The notes under the pieces were generated by a model, which searched no databases, was not told the origin of the DNA, and saw only the letters and a list, made by a program, of their open reading frames with translations. Shown piece after piece: positions 1-6,334 of a DNA stretch of 7,832 nt. Every line of letters begins with the position of its first letter. Position 1 is the first letter of the stretch. The translations under genes were made by a program, and so were the position numbers. The stretch lies in NCBI GenBank assembly GCA_964463325.1, contig CAYXBY010000070.1, positions 1 through 7,832 on the forward strand, written 5' to 3'. Source of the stretch: UMGS1002 sp964463325 (GTDB lineage: Bacteria; Bacillota; Clostridia; Oscillospirales; CAG-272).

Positions 1-23
1 GGAGGCGGCCGCAGGCCACCTCC
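1..23 (-). other. 10-bp hairpin with UGC loop at window edge
   Basis: Minus-strand arms GGAGGUGGCC and GGCCGCCUCC pair over ten positions (one U-G wobble) around a UGC loop. It shares the loop with the hairpins at 88-206 and may be another member of that family. It lies at the window edge, so its context is cut off. Confidence 0.5.
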
Positions 24-30
24 CACAACA

Positions 31-68
31 AGAAAATAAAATATCCCCCTCTCCCCGGGGAGAGGGGG
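31..68 (-). terminator. Probable intrinsic terminator of the argS-yebC unit
   Basis: A 24-base perfect palindrome at 45-68 (arms CCCCCTCTCCCC and GGGGAGAGGGGG) is followed on the minus strand by the T-rich stretch ATATTTTATTTTCT. It lies about 147 bases after the yebC stop. The stem has no unpaired loop bases in the perfect form, so the real hairpin would open about two central pairs. The T-tract is interrupted by A residues, which lowers certainty. Confidence 0.6.
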
Positions 69-82
69 CAGGGGGTGAGGGG
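57..82 (+). other. Four-tract G-quadruplex motif
   Basis: On the plus strand four G runs of 4, 5, 5 and 4 bases (57-60, 64-68, 71-75, 79-82) are separated by AGA, CA and TGA. This meets the usual G4 pattern with very short loops. It shares its first half with the terminator palindrome. The G-rich strand is the template for minus-strand transcription, so a quadruplex would form in DNA and not in the yebC transcript. Confidence 0.6.
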
Positions 83-87
83 TGCAA

Positions 88-206
88 TGAAGTATGCAAT
101 ACTTCAAAACCGCCGCGGTCACCACCGCACAAGAACAGCGAGACACGCCGTGCCTCAAAAGCCCGAGGCTGCAAGCCTCACCGCGCGCCGAAGTATGCAA
201 TACTCA
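88..206 (-). repeat. Multi-hairpin repeat unit bounded by identical 15-base palindromic ends
   Basis: Plus-strand sequence GAAGTATGCAATACT occurs at 89-103 and again at 190-204. Read as minus-strand RNA the unit folds into five consecutive hairpins. At 191-205 the arms are GAGUAU and AUACUU with loop UGC. At 165-179 they are GAGGCU and AGCCUC, loop UGC. At 140-156 they are GAGGCAC and GUGUCUC, loop GGC. At 115-128 they are GCGGU and ACCGC, loop GGUG. At 88-106 they are UGAAGUAU and AUACUUCA, loop UGC. Four of the five share a 5' arm beginning GAR and a 3' arm ending in a complementary YUY, while the inner pairs change together. No coding potential was found here. It resembles an intergenic structured repeat or a short non-autonomous element; the family is not one I can name. 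Confidence 0.65.
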
Positions 207-214
207 CTCCCGCA

Positions 215-943
215 TCAATCGCAGTTCTCCCAGTTGTGGAAAACGTTGATAACGTCGTCGTTATCCTCAAGATTGTCAAGCAGCAGATTCATGTGCTTGA
301 TGTCGTCCTCGTTCTCAAGCGTGACGTAGGTCGACGGGATCTTGTCCTGCTCGGCCGACTCGATAACATAGCCCGCCGCCTCAAGTGCGTCGCGCACGGA
401 ATAAAGATCATCCGGCTCGGTGTATACCTGCAGCGTCTCCTCATCCGAGACAAAATCGGATGCACCCGCCTCAAGCGCGGCCTCCATGAGCGCGTCCTCA
501 TCCTTGACCTCCTCGCGCAGCAGGATTATCACGCCCTTATCCGAGAACAGGTAGCCCACGCAGCCCACCTGCCCCATGTTGCCACCAAACTTGTCAAAGA
601 AGTGGCGAACCTCGCCGGCTGTGCGGTTGCGGTTGTCTGTCGTGGCCTCGACAATGACTGCAATGCCACAGGGACCATAGCCTTCATATGTCACTTTTTC
701 GTAATTTACGCTGTCAGAGCCCATAGCTTTTTTGATTATGCGATCAATATTATCGTTCGGAACATTGTTCGCCTTGGCCTTGGAAATCAGGTCGCGAAGC
801 TTGGAGTTGGAGGCGGGGTCGCCGCCGCCTGCCTTAACGGCAAGCGATATCTCCTTGCCTATCTTGGTAAATACACTGGCGCGCTGAGCGTCGGTCTTTT
901 CTTTTTTGTGCTTGATGTTAGCCCATTTGCTGTGTCCGGACAT
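215..943 (-). CDS. yebC: YebC/PmpR/TACO1 family protein
   Basis: Member of the widespread YebC family, long annotated as a DNA-binding transcription regulator and, through its mitochondrial homologue TACO1 and more recent bacterial work, linked to translation of proline-rich stretches. 242 residues, full length (usual 235-250). It opens with the family signature MSGHSKWANIKHKKEKTDAQR, followed by FTKIGKEISLAVKAGGGDP (25-43), NVPNDNIDRIIKKA (60-73), YEGYGPCGIAVIVEATTDNRNRT (86-108) and GGNMGQVGCVGYLF (120-133). The acidic C-terminal domain ends EDNDDVINVFHNWENCD. ATG 943 has GAGG eight bases upstream and lies 23 bases after the argS stop, so co-transcription with argS is likely. The first hairpin of the downstream repeat region starts about nine bases after its stop. 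Which of its proposed roles applies here cannot be told from sequence. Confidence 0.95.
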   Translation of the reverse strand: MSGHSKWANIKHKKEKTDAQRASVFTKIGKEISLAVKAGGGDPASNSKLRDLISKAKANNVPNDNIDRIIKKAMGSDSVNYEKVTYEGYGPCGIAVIVEATTDNRNRTAGEVRHFFDKFGGNMGQVGCVGYLFSDKGVIILLREEVKDEDALMEAALEAGASDFVSDEETLQVYTEPDDLYSVRDALEAAGYVIESAEQDKIPSTYVTLENEDDIKHMNLLLDNLEDNDDVINVFHNWENCD

Positions 944-966
944 AGTTAGTACCTCATATATATTAA

Positions 967-2721
967 TTAAATTTTTGACATTTTCTTCAGGCAGATCAGC
1001 CAGAAGGCGCGTCCCAGCACCATGTTGACCGCCTCAGTCAGGCGCAGGCGCGTGGCGCGAACGGCCTCATCCTCTTCGTTGAGAATGCGGCAGTTGTGGT
1101 AGAAGCGGTTGAAGGCCGCCGCCAGATCGAGCACAAAACGCGTGATGTAGAAGGGCTCGTAATCGTCGATCGCGGCCTCGACCCTTTCGCGGAAGCGGCA
1201 CAGCAGCTTGAGCAGCTCGGCCTCCTCGGGTGCGGTCAGCTTAAAGCTGTCGGCGCCGGCAGCGGACTCGGGATCGGCAGTGCCGTCAAACGGCAGTCCC
1301 GCCTTTTCAAGCAGCGAGCAGGTGCGCGCGTAGGTGTACTGAACATAGGGGCCGGTGTTGCCGTCAAAGCTGAGCGCGTCCTCCATAATGAAGTTGATAT
1401 CGCGCATACGGCTGCCGGAAAGGTAGTAGAACACCACCGCGCCAACGCCGACAGCCTCGGCGGCCTCGTCGCGGTTGGCCAGCTCGGGGCTCTTTTCGGC
1501 CATGATGGCCTTGACCTTGTCTATCGCCTGCGCAAACAGATCACGCAGCAGAATGACATTGCCCGTCCGCGTCGCCAGCTTGGAGCCGTTGATGCTGACC
1601 GTTCCGTATGGCACGTGCACCAGCTTGTCCGCCCACGGATAGCCCATCATCTCGACCACCTTGAACCACTGGCGGAAATGCAGGCTCTGCCCTGCCGAGG
1701 TGACGTATATCGACTTATCATAATGGTACATTTCGTAGCGATCCACTGCCGCGGCGATGTCGCGCGTGGGATACAGCGACGAGCCGTCGCGCTTGAGAAT
1801 GAGGCAGGGCGGCATGCCGTATTGCTCGAGATCGACAATGGAAGCGCCGTCGTCTATCTTGAGCAGCCCCATGTCACGCAGCTTCTGCACCTGCGCCGGC
1901 ATGAGCTCTGTGTAGGCGCTCTCGCCCTTATAGCTGTCAAATGTTATGCCGAGCTGGCGATAGGTCTCCTCATTCGCCCGCAACGACATGGACACCAGCC
2001 AACGCCACAGCTCGAGGTTTTCGGCATCTCCCTGCTCCAGCTTGAGAAACTCCGCCCTGGCCTCATCGCCCAGCGCCGGATCCTCGGGGATAGCATTGTT
2101 TATGCGCACATAAAGCTCCACCAGCGCGTCGATGCCGCCGTTCTCGACGGTCTCGCGGTCGCCCCACTTTTTGTAGGCGACTATCAGCTTGCCAAACTGT
2201 GTGCCCCAGTCGCCGACATAGTTAATGCCTGTGCAATGGTAGCCCGCGAACTCATGCAGCCGCTTGAGTGAATGACCGATAATAGTCGTGCCGAGGTGGC
2301 CGATGTGGAAGGGCTTGGCCAGGTTGGGGGACGAATAATCAAGCACGACCTCCTTGCCCACGCCGAGCTCCGGCGCGCCGTAGCGGTCGCCCGCCATCAG
2401 TATCTCGGGCAGCACGGTGTGCGCAAGATAGTCGTTTGAGATGCGAATGTTGAGGTAGCCGTTGACGGCAGTCGCCTCGCCAACCGGCCCCGAGGCCGTC
2501 TGTGCGCTCAGCGCAGTGGCCAGCGTCTCGGCTATCTGCACCGGTGAGCGGCGCAGCGTGCGACTCAGCTTAAAGCAGGGCAGCGCCAGGTCACCCATGG
2601 CGGTGTCGGGCGGGTACTCAAGCATTGCGAGCACATCCGCAGCGCTCAGCTCACTACCCGGGAAGGCCGCCATGGCGCACCGCGACAGCTCGTCCGAAAT
2701 TAATTGTTTGATCTTTTGCAT
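967..2721 (-). CDS. argS: Arginyl-tRNA synthetase (class I)
   Basis: Charges tRNA(Arg) with arginine using ATP; cytosolic monomer. 584 residues, full length. The N-terminal additional domain (about 1-110, including YLNIRIS) recognises the tRNA elbow. The catalytic Rossmann domain starts at VVLDYSSPNLAKPFHIGHLG with a perfect HIGH at 139-142, then INYVGDWGTQFGKLI (166-180) and AGQSLHFRQWFKV (343-355). The KMSKS position reads KLATRTG (381-387); departure from KMSKS is common in ArgRS. The C-terminal DALR anticodon-binding domain runs from about 450 (FDGNTGPYVQYTYAR) to the end. The final tail RAFWLICLKKMSKI has the normal length but lacks the usual PE-[RK]-M ending. The start ATG 2721 has AAAGGA seven bases upstream. 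Proximity to argR is notable, but I see no evidence that ArgR controls it. Confidence 0.96.
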   Translation of the reverse strand: MQKIKQLISDELSRCAMAAFPGSELSAADVLAMLEYPPDTAMGDLALPCFKLSRTLRRSPVQIAETLATALSAQTASGPVGEATAVNGYLNIRISNDYLAHTVLPEILMAGDRYGAPELGVGKEVVLDYSSPNLAKPFHIGHLGTTIIGHSLKRLHEFAGYHCTGINYVGDWGTQFGKLIVAYKKWGDRETVENGGIDALVELYVRINNAIPEDPALGDEARAEFLKLEQGDAENLELWRWLVSMSLRANEETYRQLGITFDSYKGESAYTELMPAQVQKLRDMGLLKIDDGASIVDLEQYGMPPCLILKRDGSSLYPTRDIAAAVDRYEMYHYDKSIYVTSAGQSLHFRQWFKVVEMMGYPWADKLVHVPYGTVSINGSKLATRTGNVILLRDLFAQAIDKVKAIMAEKSPELANRDEAAEAVGVGAVVFYYLSGSRMRDINFIMEDALSFDGNTGPYVQYTYARTCSLLEKAGLPFDGTADPESAAGADSFKLTAPEEAELLKLLCRFRERVEAAIDDYEPFYITRFVLDLAAAFNRFYHNCRILNEEDEAVRATRLRLTEAVNMVLGRAFWLICLKKMSKI

Positions 2722-2803
2722 ATGTCTTTCCTTTCATTTGCGTCATCACAATGACACAAAATCAGATTATTTTTATCATATTTTTGTTTTCATGTGACCA
2801 CAG
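2722..2803 (-). promoter_or_regulatory. AT-rich gap before argS with possible promoter
   Basis: This 82-base gap is far more AT-rich than its surroundings. On the minus strand a good -10-like hexamer TATGAT lies at 2780-2775, but the -35 position offers only a poor match (TGTGGT, 16-base spacer). If used, transcription would start near 2768 and give a leader of about 47 bases. An SD-like AAAGGA lies about seven bases before the argS ATG. A short inverted repeat GTGAC/GTCAC (2794-2807) covers the ybaK stop but has no T-tract after it on the minus strand, so ybaK is not clearly terminated here. Confidence 0.35.
2737..2760 (-). promoter_or_regulatory. 10-bp hairpin in the argS leader, just before the SD
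   Basis: In minus-strand RNA the arms UUUGUGUCAU and AUGACGCAAA pair fully (one U-G wobble) around a UGUG loop. The hairpin ends about four bases before the AAAGGA ribosome site of argS. There is no T-tract, so it is not a terminator. As DNA it is an imperfect palindrome and could instead be an operator. It is far too small for a T-box. Confidence 0.45.
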
Positions 2804-3274
2804 TCACCGCGTCAGCCGACACACCGTCGCCCCGAGGAAGCTTATTATCTCGGCGCGATCCAGCAGCAGCTGTGCGCCCTTCATGCCGGCGCTCAGCGTT
2901 ATTCGCTCGTGCGCCGTGGCCGACTCATCGATGAAGGTCGGGTAGCTTTTTTTCATGCCGATGGGCGACACCCCGCCGCGCACGTAGCCGGTCAGCGCCG
3001 GCAGCTCCTTGACGTGCAGCAGCTCGAGCGATTTATTACCGCTCGCCGCGGCCGCGGCCTTGAGATCGAGCTCGGCGGCGCAGGGGATGCAAAACACCAC
3101 CACACCGTGACGGTCGCCCCGCGCGGCCAGCGTTTTGAAAACTATCTCCTGCGGCAGCCCTATCTGCGCCGCCACATGCACGCCCGAAAGGTCGTTCTCG
3201 TCCGGCACATATTCACAGACTGTGTATTTGATTTTCGCCGTGTCGAGACGGCGCATAGCGTTGGTTTTATTCAT
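2804..3274 (-). CDS. ybaK: Cys-tRNA(Pro)/Cys-tRNA(Cys) deacylase, YbaK/EbsC family
   Basis: Trans-editing enzyme of the YbaK/ProX superfamily; YbaK members hydrolyse Cys-tRNA(Pro), a mischarging product of prolyl-tRNA synthetase. 156 residues, normal length, single domain. Visible marks: KTNAMRRLDTAKIKYTVCEY at the N terminus; K47 in IVFKTLAARGD, equivalent to the key Lys of YbaK; AAELDLKAAA near 66-76; and the signature GYVRGGVSPIGMKK at 96-109 with a GxxxP segment (G100-P104), then YPTFIDE. The start ATG at 3274 overlaps the recN end in the sequence ATGAATAA (8 bases), and AAGGGAG lies ten bases upstream, so both an SD and coupling to recN are available. The order recN-ybaK is not the standard arrangement. 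Specificity (YbaK versus ProXp-ala type) is inferred from the signature only. Confidence 0.9.
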   Translation of the reverse strand: MNKTNAMRRLDTAKIKYTVCEYVPDENDLSGVHVAAQIGLPQEIVFKTLAARGDRHGVVVFCIPCAAELDLKAAAAASGNKSLELLHVKELPALTGYVRGGVSPIGMKKSYPTFIDESATAHERITLSAGMKGAQLLLDRAEIISFLGATVCRLTR

Positions 3275-4925
3275 ACTCCAGCAGCTCCCTTGCAGCCTCG
3301 CGCTGCTTTTCGGTGATGTTTATGCCGCCGAGGATGCGCGCGATCTCTCGGACGCGCTCGTCACCCTCGATAGCCCGAACCGATGTCTCCGTCCGCCCAT
3401 CGGACTCACCCTTGGAGATGAGCAGGTGGCGGTCGGCCAGCGAGGCGATCTGCGCCGAATGTGTGACGCACAGCACCTGCGCCGAATGCGCCAGCTCGTG
3501 CAGCTTGACGCCTACCTTGCGCGAGGTCTTGCCCGAAATCCCGGCGTCGACCTCGTCAAATATCATGGTATCGATGCCATCGTTTTCGGACAGCACGCAT
3601 TTGAGCGCCAGCATGACGCGCGACAGCTCACCGCCCGAGGCGGTCTTGGCCAGCGGCACCGGCGGCTCGCCGGGATTGGCCGCTATCATAAATTCGACGC
3701 TGTCGCAGCCGTCTGTCCCCGGCTCACAGGGCTGCTGCGCTATCTCAAAGCGCACACCCGGCATGTCGAGGTAGCCCAGTATCTCGCAGACACGCACAGC
3801 CGCCTCGGCGGCCGCACTTCGCCGCGCCTCTGACAGCCGCGCTCCCAGCGCCAGTGTCTGCTTTTTGGCGGCATCGATCAGTGACTCAAGCTCATCGGCG
3901 CGCGCATCGGCGTTGTCCAGCTGTGCCAGCCTGTCCGCCGCGGCGTCACGGAACGCCCGCACTGCCGCCACATCCGCGCCGTATTTGCGCTCGATGCGAC
4001 TGATAAGCTCCAGCCGCGTCTCTATCTTATCAAGCATCGCGGACGGGTCGCCGTCAAGGTCCGCGGTATAGCTGTGGACTGTCGCGGCGATGTCCTCTAT
4101 CTCGTAGCGGCAGCTCTCCAGCCGCGCTGTCAGCTCCGCCGTCTCGGGAATGGCCTCCCGCAGCTGCTCCAGCGCGCTCTGTGCACGGTCAAGCAGCACC
4201 GTGGCTGCTCCCTTTTCGCTGGCATACAGCGCACGATAGGCGAAATCGGCCTGCTTTTTGATCTTTTCGGCGCTTTGCAGGCGCAGCCGCGAGGCTGTCA
4301 GCTCCTCCTCCTCGCCCGGACGCAGCCGTGCACCGTCGATCTCCTTGATCTGATATTCCAGCATGTCGCGCAGGCGCATTTTCTCGGCCTCGTCGCGCCG
4401 CAGCGTCTCCAGCTCGTCACACAGCTTTTGCCAGTCGTGATATGCCTCGCGATATTCGGCAAGAAGCGTCCCGGTCTCAGCATAGGCGTCGAGCAGGCGG
4501 ATGTGATATGACCGCTGCATCAGGCGCTGGTTGTCGTGCTGGCCGTGTATCGTCACCAGCGTCCGCCCAACCTCGCGCAGCATGGCCGCCGTGACCGCGC
4601 CGCCGTTTATGCGTGCGCTTGAGCGGCCGTCCGACGACACACTGCGGCTGAGCAGCACGCCGTCGCTATAGTCGATGCCGTATTCATCGAGCAGCGCGCG
4701 GCAGGCCTCGCCGGGGGCGTCAAACAGCGCCGTAACCGTCGCACGTTCCTCGCCTGAGCGTATCAGCTCGCGCGGCGCTCGGCTGCCCAGCAGCAGCCCG
4801 ATGCTGTCGATGATGATAGACTTACCTGCGCCCGTCTCGCCAGTCAGCACGCAAAAGCCGTCACCAAGCTCGATATCCGCCTTGCGGATAACGGCGACAT
4901 TGCTTATCTGAAGTGATCTCAGCAT
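3267..4925 (-). CDS. recN: DNA repair protein RecN (SMC-like ATPase)
   Basis: SMC-family ATPase that acts early at double-strand breaks, bridging DNA ends for RecA-dependent repair. 552 residues, full length. Walker A GETGAGKS at 29-36; Q-loop region VTIHGQHDNQRLM at 124-136; long helical and charged middle section (about 150-375) consistent with the short coiled-coil arms; ABC signature ASGGELSR at 429-436; Walker B TMIFDE at 453-458 followed by VDAGISG; switch His in VTHSAQIA at 487-494. The C terminus INITEKQREAARELLEYE is typical. No SD is visible before ATG 4925, which lies four bases after the argR TGA, so translation is probably coupled. Its last codons overlap the next gene by 8 bases. 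In many spore formers spo0A follows recN; here a deacylase gene does. Confidence 0.96.
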   Translation of the reverse strand: MLRSLQISNVAVIRKADIELGDGFCVLTGETGAGKSIIIDSIGLLLGSRAPRELIRSGEERATVTALFDAPGEACRALLDEYGIDYSDGVLLSRSVSSDGRSSARINGGAVTAAMLREVGRTLVTIHGQHDNQRLMQRSYHIRLLDAYAETGTLLAEYREAYHDWQKLCDELETLRRDEAEKMRLRDMLEYQIKEIDGARLRPGEEEELTASRLRLQSAEKIKKQADFAYRALYASEKGAATVLLDRAQSALEQLREAIPETAELTARLESCRYEIEDIAATVHSYTADLDGDPSAMLDKIETRLELISRIERKYGADVAAVRAFRDAAADRLAQLDNADARADELESLIDAAKKQTLALGARLSEARRSAAAEAAVRVCEILGYLDMPGVRFEIAQQPCEPGTDGCDSVEFMIAANPGEPPVPLAKTASGGELSRVMLALKCVLSENDGIDTMIFDEVDAGISGKTSRKVGVKLHELAHSAQVLCVTHSAQIASLADRHLLISKGESDGRTETSVRAIEGDERVREIARILGGINITEKQREAARELLEYE

Positions 4926-4929
4926 AGCG

Positions 4930-5385
4930 TCAAACGGTCAGCTTTTGCTTGCGGAAGCTGTCACAAAAGCCGTGCGCCAGCTCATCAGTACGCGCGATCA
5001 CGATGATAGTATCGTCACCGCCGACACAGCCGAGGATATCCTTGCTCTGCGCGGCGTCGATGCCTGAGGCAACAGCCTGAGCCATGCCGGGAAATGTCTT
5101 TATAACTATGATGTTATTCACATGATCTATATGCGTGATGGCGTTTACCAGAGTCTGATTGAGCTGTGTCGCGCTGCTCTCGTCGTTGACGTGCGGTAGA
5201 ACGTATCTATAAACGCCGTCCGCCGTCATGACCTTGGTCAGCTTGAGCTGGCGTATGTCGCGCGAGACGGTAGCCTGCGTGACGCCGTAGCCCAGCTGCC
5301 GCAGGCGTGTGATGAGCTCATCCTGCGTCTGTATCGCCTCTTCGGATACCAGCTTGAGTATTTCCTCTTGTCTTGTAGCCTTCAT
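4930..5385 (-). CDS. argR: Arginine repressor ArgR/AhrC
   Basis: Arginine-responsive hexameric DNA-binding regulator that represses arginine biosynthesis and, in Bacillus-type members, activates catabolism. 151 residues from ATG at 5385, within the usual 145-156. The N-terminal winged-helix domain (about 1-70) carries the recognition segment VTQATVSRDIRQL (35-47). The C-terminal oligomerisation and arginine-binding domain has NNIIVIKTFPGMAQAVASGID (90-110) and GCVGGDDTIIVI (119-130), where D124-D125 correspond to the Asp pair that contacts arginine. It is embedded between nadK and recN, its conserved place in Firmicutes, so its site says little about its targets. I saw no convincing ARG box pair upstream of it. 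The recN ATG follows four bases after its stop. Confidence 0.95.
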   Translation of the reverse strand: MKATRQEEILKLVSEEAIQTQDELITRLRQLGYGVTQATVSRDIRQLKLTKVMTADGVYRYVLPHVNDESSATQLNQTLVNAITHIDHVNNIIVIKTFPGMAQAVASGIDAAQSKDILGCVGGDDTIIVIARTDELAHGFCDSFRKQKLTV

Positions 5386-5394
5386 TGGGGTGTT

Positions 5395-5400
5395 CTCCTT
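5395..5400 (-). promoter_or_regulatory. Shine-Dalgarno that decides the argR start
   Basis: AAGGAG on the minus strand, nine bases before ATG at 5385. A TTG at 5403 could extend the frame by six residues, but the codons after it (AAG GAG) are the SD itself, so the ATG is the likely start. Confidence 0.75.
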
Positions 5401-5414
5401 CAATGCCTCAGCGC

Positions 5415-6308
5415 TCAGCGACCGTTGGTCATCTTCTGGCGCAATGTATTGTAAAAGCCGCGCTCCTTGAGCGTTATCAGCCGTGTTGTTTTATCTGATT
5501 TGGTGATGCTGACCGTCTCGCCGCGGAAAAGCTCGTAATTTGTGCGGCCATCGATAGTCAGGAACAGATTTTTCTCGCGCTCACATATGTTGCGCACCGT
5601 CAGCTCAAGCGAATCGGGAAAGACCAGCGGTCTTGCCGTCAGCGAGTGGGGGCAGATGGGCGTGACGCAAAAGCACTCGAGGTGCGGATGCGTGATAGCG
5701 CCGCCGGCGGCCATCGAATATGCCGTGGAGCCGGTAGGCGTCGCGATAATTAGCCCGTCGGCGCGGTAGGTCGTCACCGACTCACCGCCGCACAGCAGCT
5801 CGAGGTCGACTATTCTCGCCACTGAGCCGTTTGATATAACGGCGTCGTTCAGCGCGAACGAGGACAGCTTGCGATTGCCACGCGCGTCGTACATGTTGAC
5901 GCACAGCATGGAGCGCTCGTCGATGGTATAGTTGCCATCGAACAGACGTGGCAGCAGCTTGAGCTCATCCATTTCGAGCTCGGCCATAAAGCCCAATCTG
6001 CCGAGGTTTATGCCAAGAATAGGTGTTTTTGTCAGTGCGGCGCGACGCGCGGCGTCAAGTATGCTGCCATCGCCGCCAAGCACCACTAAGATATCGGCAT
6101 CACGGTAGACCTCGTCGGCAGTGGCAAAGCAAAATTCGTTTCGCATGCGGTGCATGCGGTTGATGCGCTCGCGAGAGGAGGACGGGATGAGTATCTCACA
6201 GCCGAAGCGTATGAATCTATCCGCCACAGTAAATGCCGCATGCGCCTTTTCCGTTATGTTATAATTGGTGATAACGGCCACCCGCTTTATTTGCTTTATT
6301 TGCTCCAT
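5415..6308 (-). CDS. nadK: NAD kinase (ATP-dependent NAD phosphorylation to NADP)
   Basis: Phosphorylates NAD at the 2' position of the adenosine ribose, giving the cell's NADP; cytosolic, usually an oligomer. 297 residues from the ATG at 6308, chosen for its strong SD; the longer frame from 6371 adds 21 residues encoded in the intergenic stem-loop and is not credible. Motifs: GGDGS at 78-82 (D80 the probable catalytic Asp), NLGRLGF at 101-107, ND at 154-155 with DAVISNG, and DGLIIATPTGSTAYS at 184-198 with the Gly-rich stretch after it; the beta-rich C-terminal domain includes DGR at 253-255. Length and all core motifs are normal for the family. Two in-frame 9-bp tandem repeats lie within the gene (6284-6301 and 6143-6160). 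The gene is followed by a 29-base gap and argR, the standard Firmicutes order. Confidence 0.95.
   Translation of the reverse strand: MEQIKQIKRVAVITNYNITEKAHAAFTVADRFIRFGCEILIPSSSRERINRMHRMRNEFCFATADEVYRDADILVVLGGDGSILDAARRAALTKTPILGINLGRLGFMAELEMDELKLLPRLFDGNYTIDERSMLCVNMYDARGNRKLSSFALNDAVISNGSVARIVDLELLCGGESVTTYRADGLIIATPTGSTAYSMAAGGAITHPHLECFCVTPICPHSLTARPLVFPDSLELTVRNICEREKNLFLTIDGRTNYELFRGETVSITKSDKTTRLITLKERGFYNTLRQKMTNGR
6143..6160 (-). repeat. 9-bp tandem duplication inside nadK
   Basis: Plus-strand unit gcatgcggt occurs twice in a row and encodes the RMHRMR stretch around residues 51-56 of NadK, in a surface-like region ahead of GGDGS. In frame and probably harmless. Confidence 0.5.
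6284..6301 (-). repeat. 9-bp tandem duplication at the nadK 5' end
   Basis: Plus-strand unit gctttattt occurs twice in a row, encoding Ile-Lys-Gln twice in MEQIKQIKRV. The unit is in frame, so gain or loss would change N-terminal length by three residues without a frameshift. Confidence 0.6.
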
Positions 6309-6312
6309 TTTG

Positions 6313-6321
6313 CCCTCCTTT
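6313..6321 (-). promoter_or_regulatory. Strong Shine-Dalgarno that fixes the nadK start
   Basis: AAAGGAGGG on the minus strand, four bases before ATG at 6308. It is the best SD in the window and supports MEQIKQIKR as the nadK N terminus over an ATG at 6371. Confidence 0.85.
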
Positions 6322-6334
6322 AGGTGTATATCGA

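Noticed and set aside
1..214. CRISPR array or DGR template in the repeat region
   Set aside because: The repeats are short palindromes with irregular spacing, and there are no constant repeats with uniform spacers, no cas or reverse transcriptase gene, and no template-variable repeat pair.
75..329. 84-codon plus-strand frame across the repeat region and yebC end
   Set aside because: Low-complexity Ser/Arg-rich translation spanning hairpins and the antisense of yebC; no SD or family resemblance.
236..949. 237-codon open frame on the plus strand opposite yebC
   Set aside because: It is a mirror of a clearly conserved yebC frame; the protein has no recognisable domain and no SD. Long antisense frames are common in GC-rich genes with this codon bias.
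975..980. Plus-strand TTGACA resembling a -35 box near the argS stop
   Set aside because: No -10 hexamer at 16-18 bases, and no plus-strand gene follows.
1096..2271. 391-codon open frame on the plus strand opposite argS
   Set aside because: Antisense shadow of argS; composition is low in acidic and rich in His/Gln/Leu as expected from a reverse frame, with no motif or ribosome site.
2776..2794. Possible ARG box upstream of argS (CATGAAAACAAAAAT on the minus strand)
   Set aside because: Only the left half resembles the Bacillus CATGAATAAAAAT pattern, the right half does not match, and A-rich runs match by chance in this AT-rich gap.
5386..5403. TTG start extending ArgR by six residues
   Set aside because: The codons after the TTG form the AAGGAG ribosome site of the ATG at 5385.
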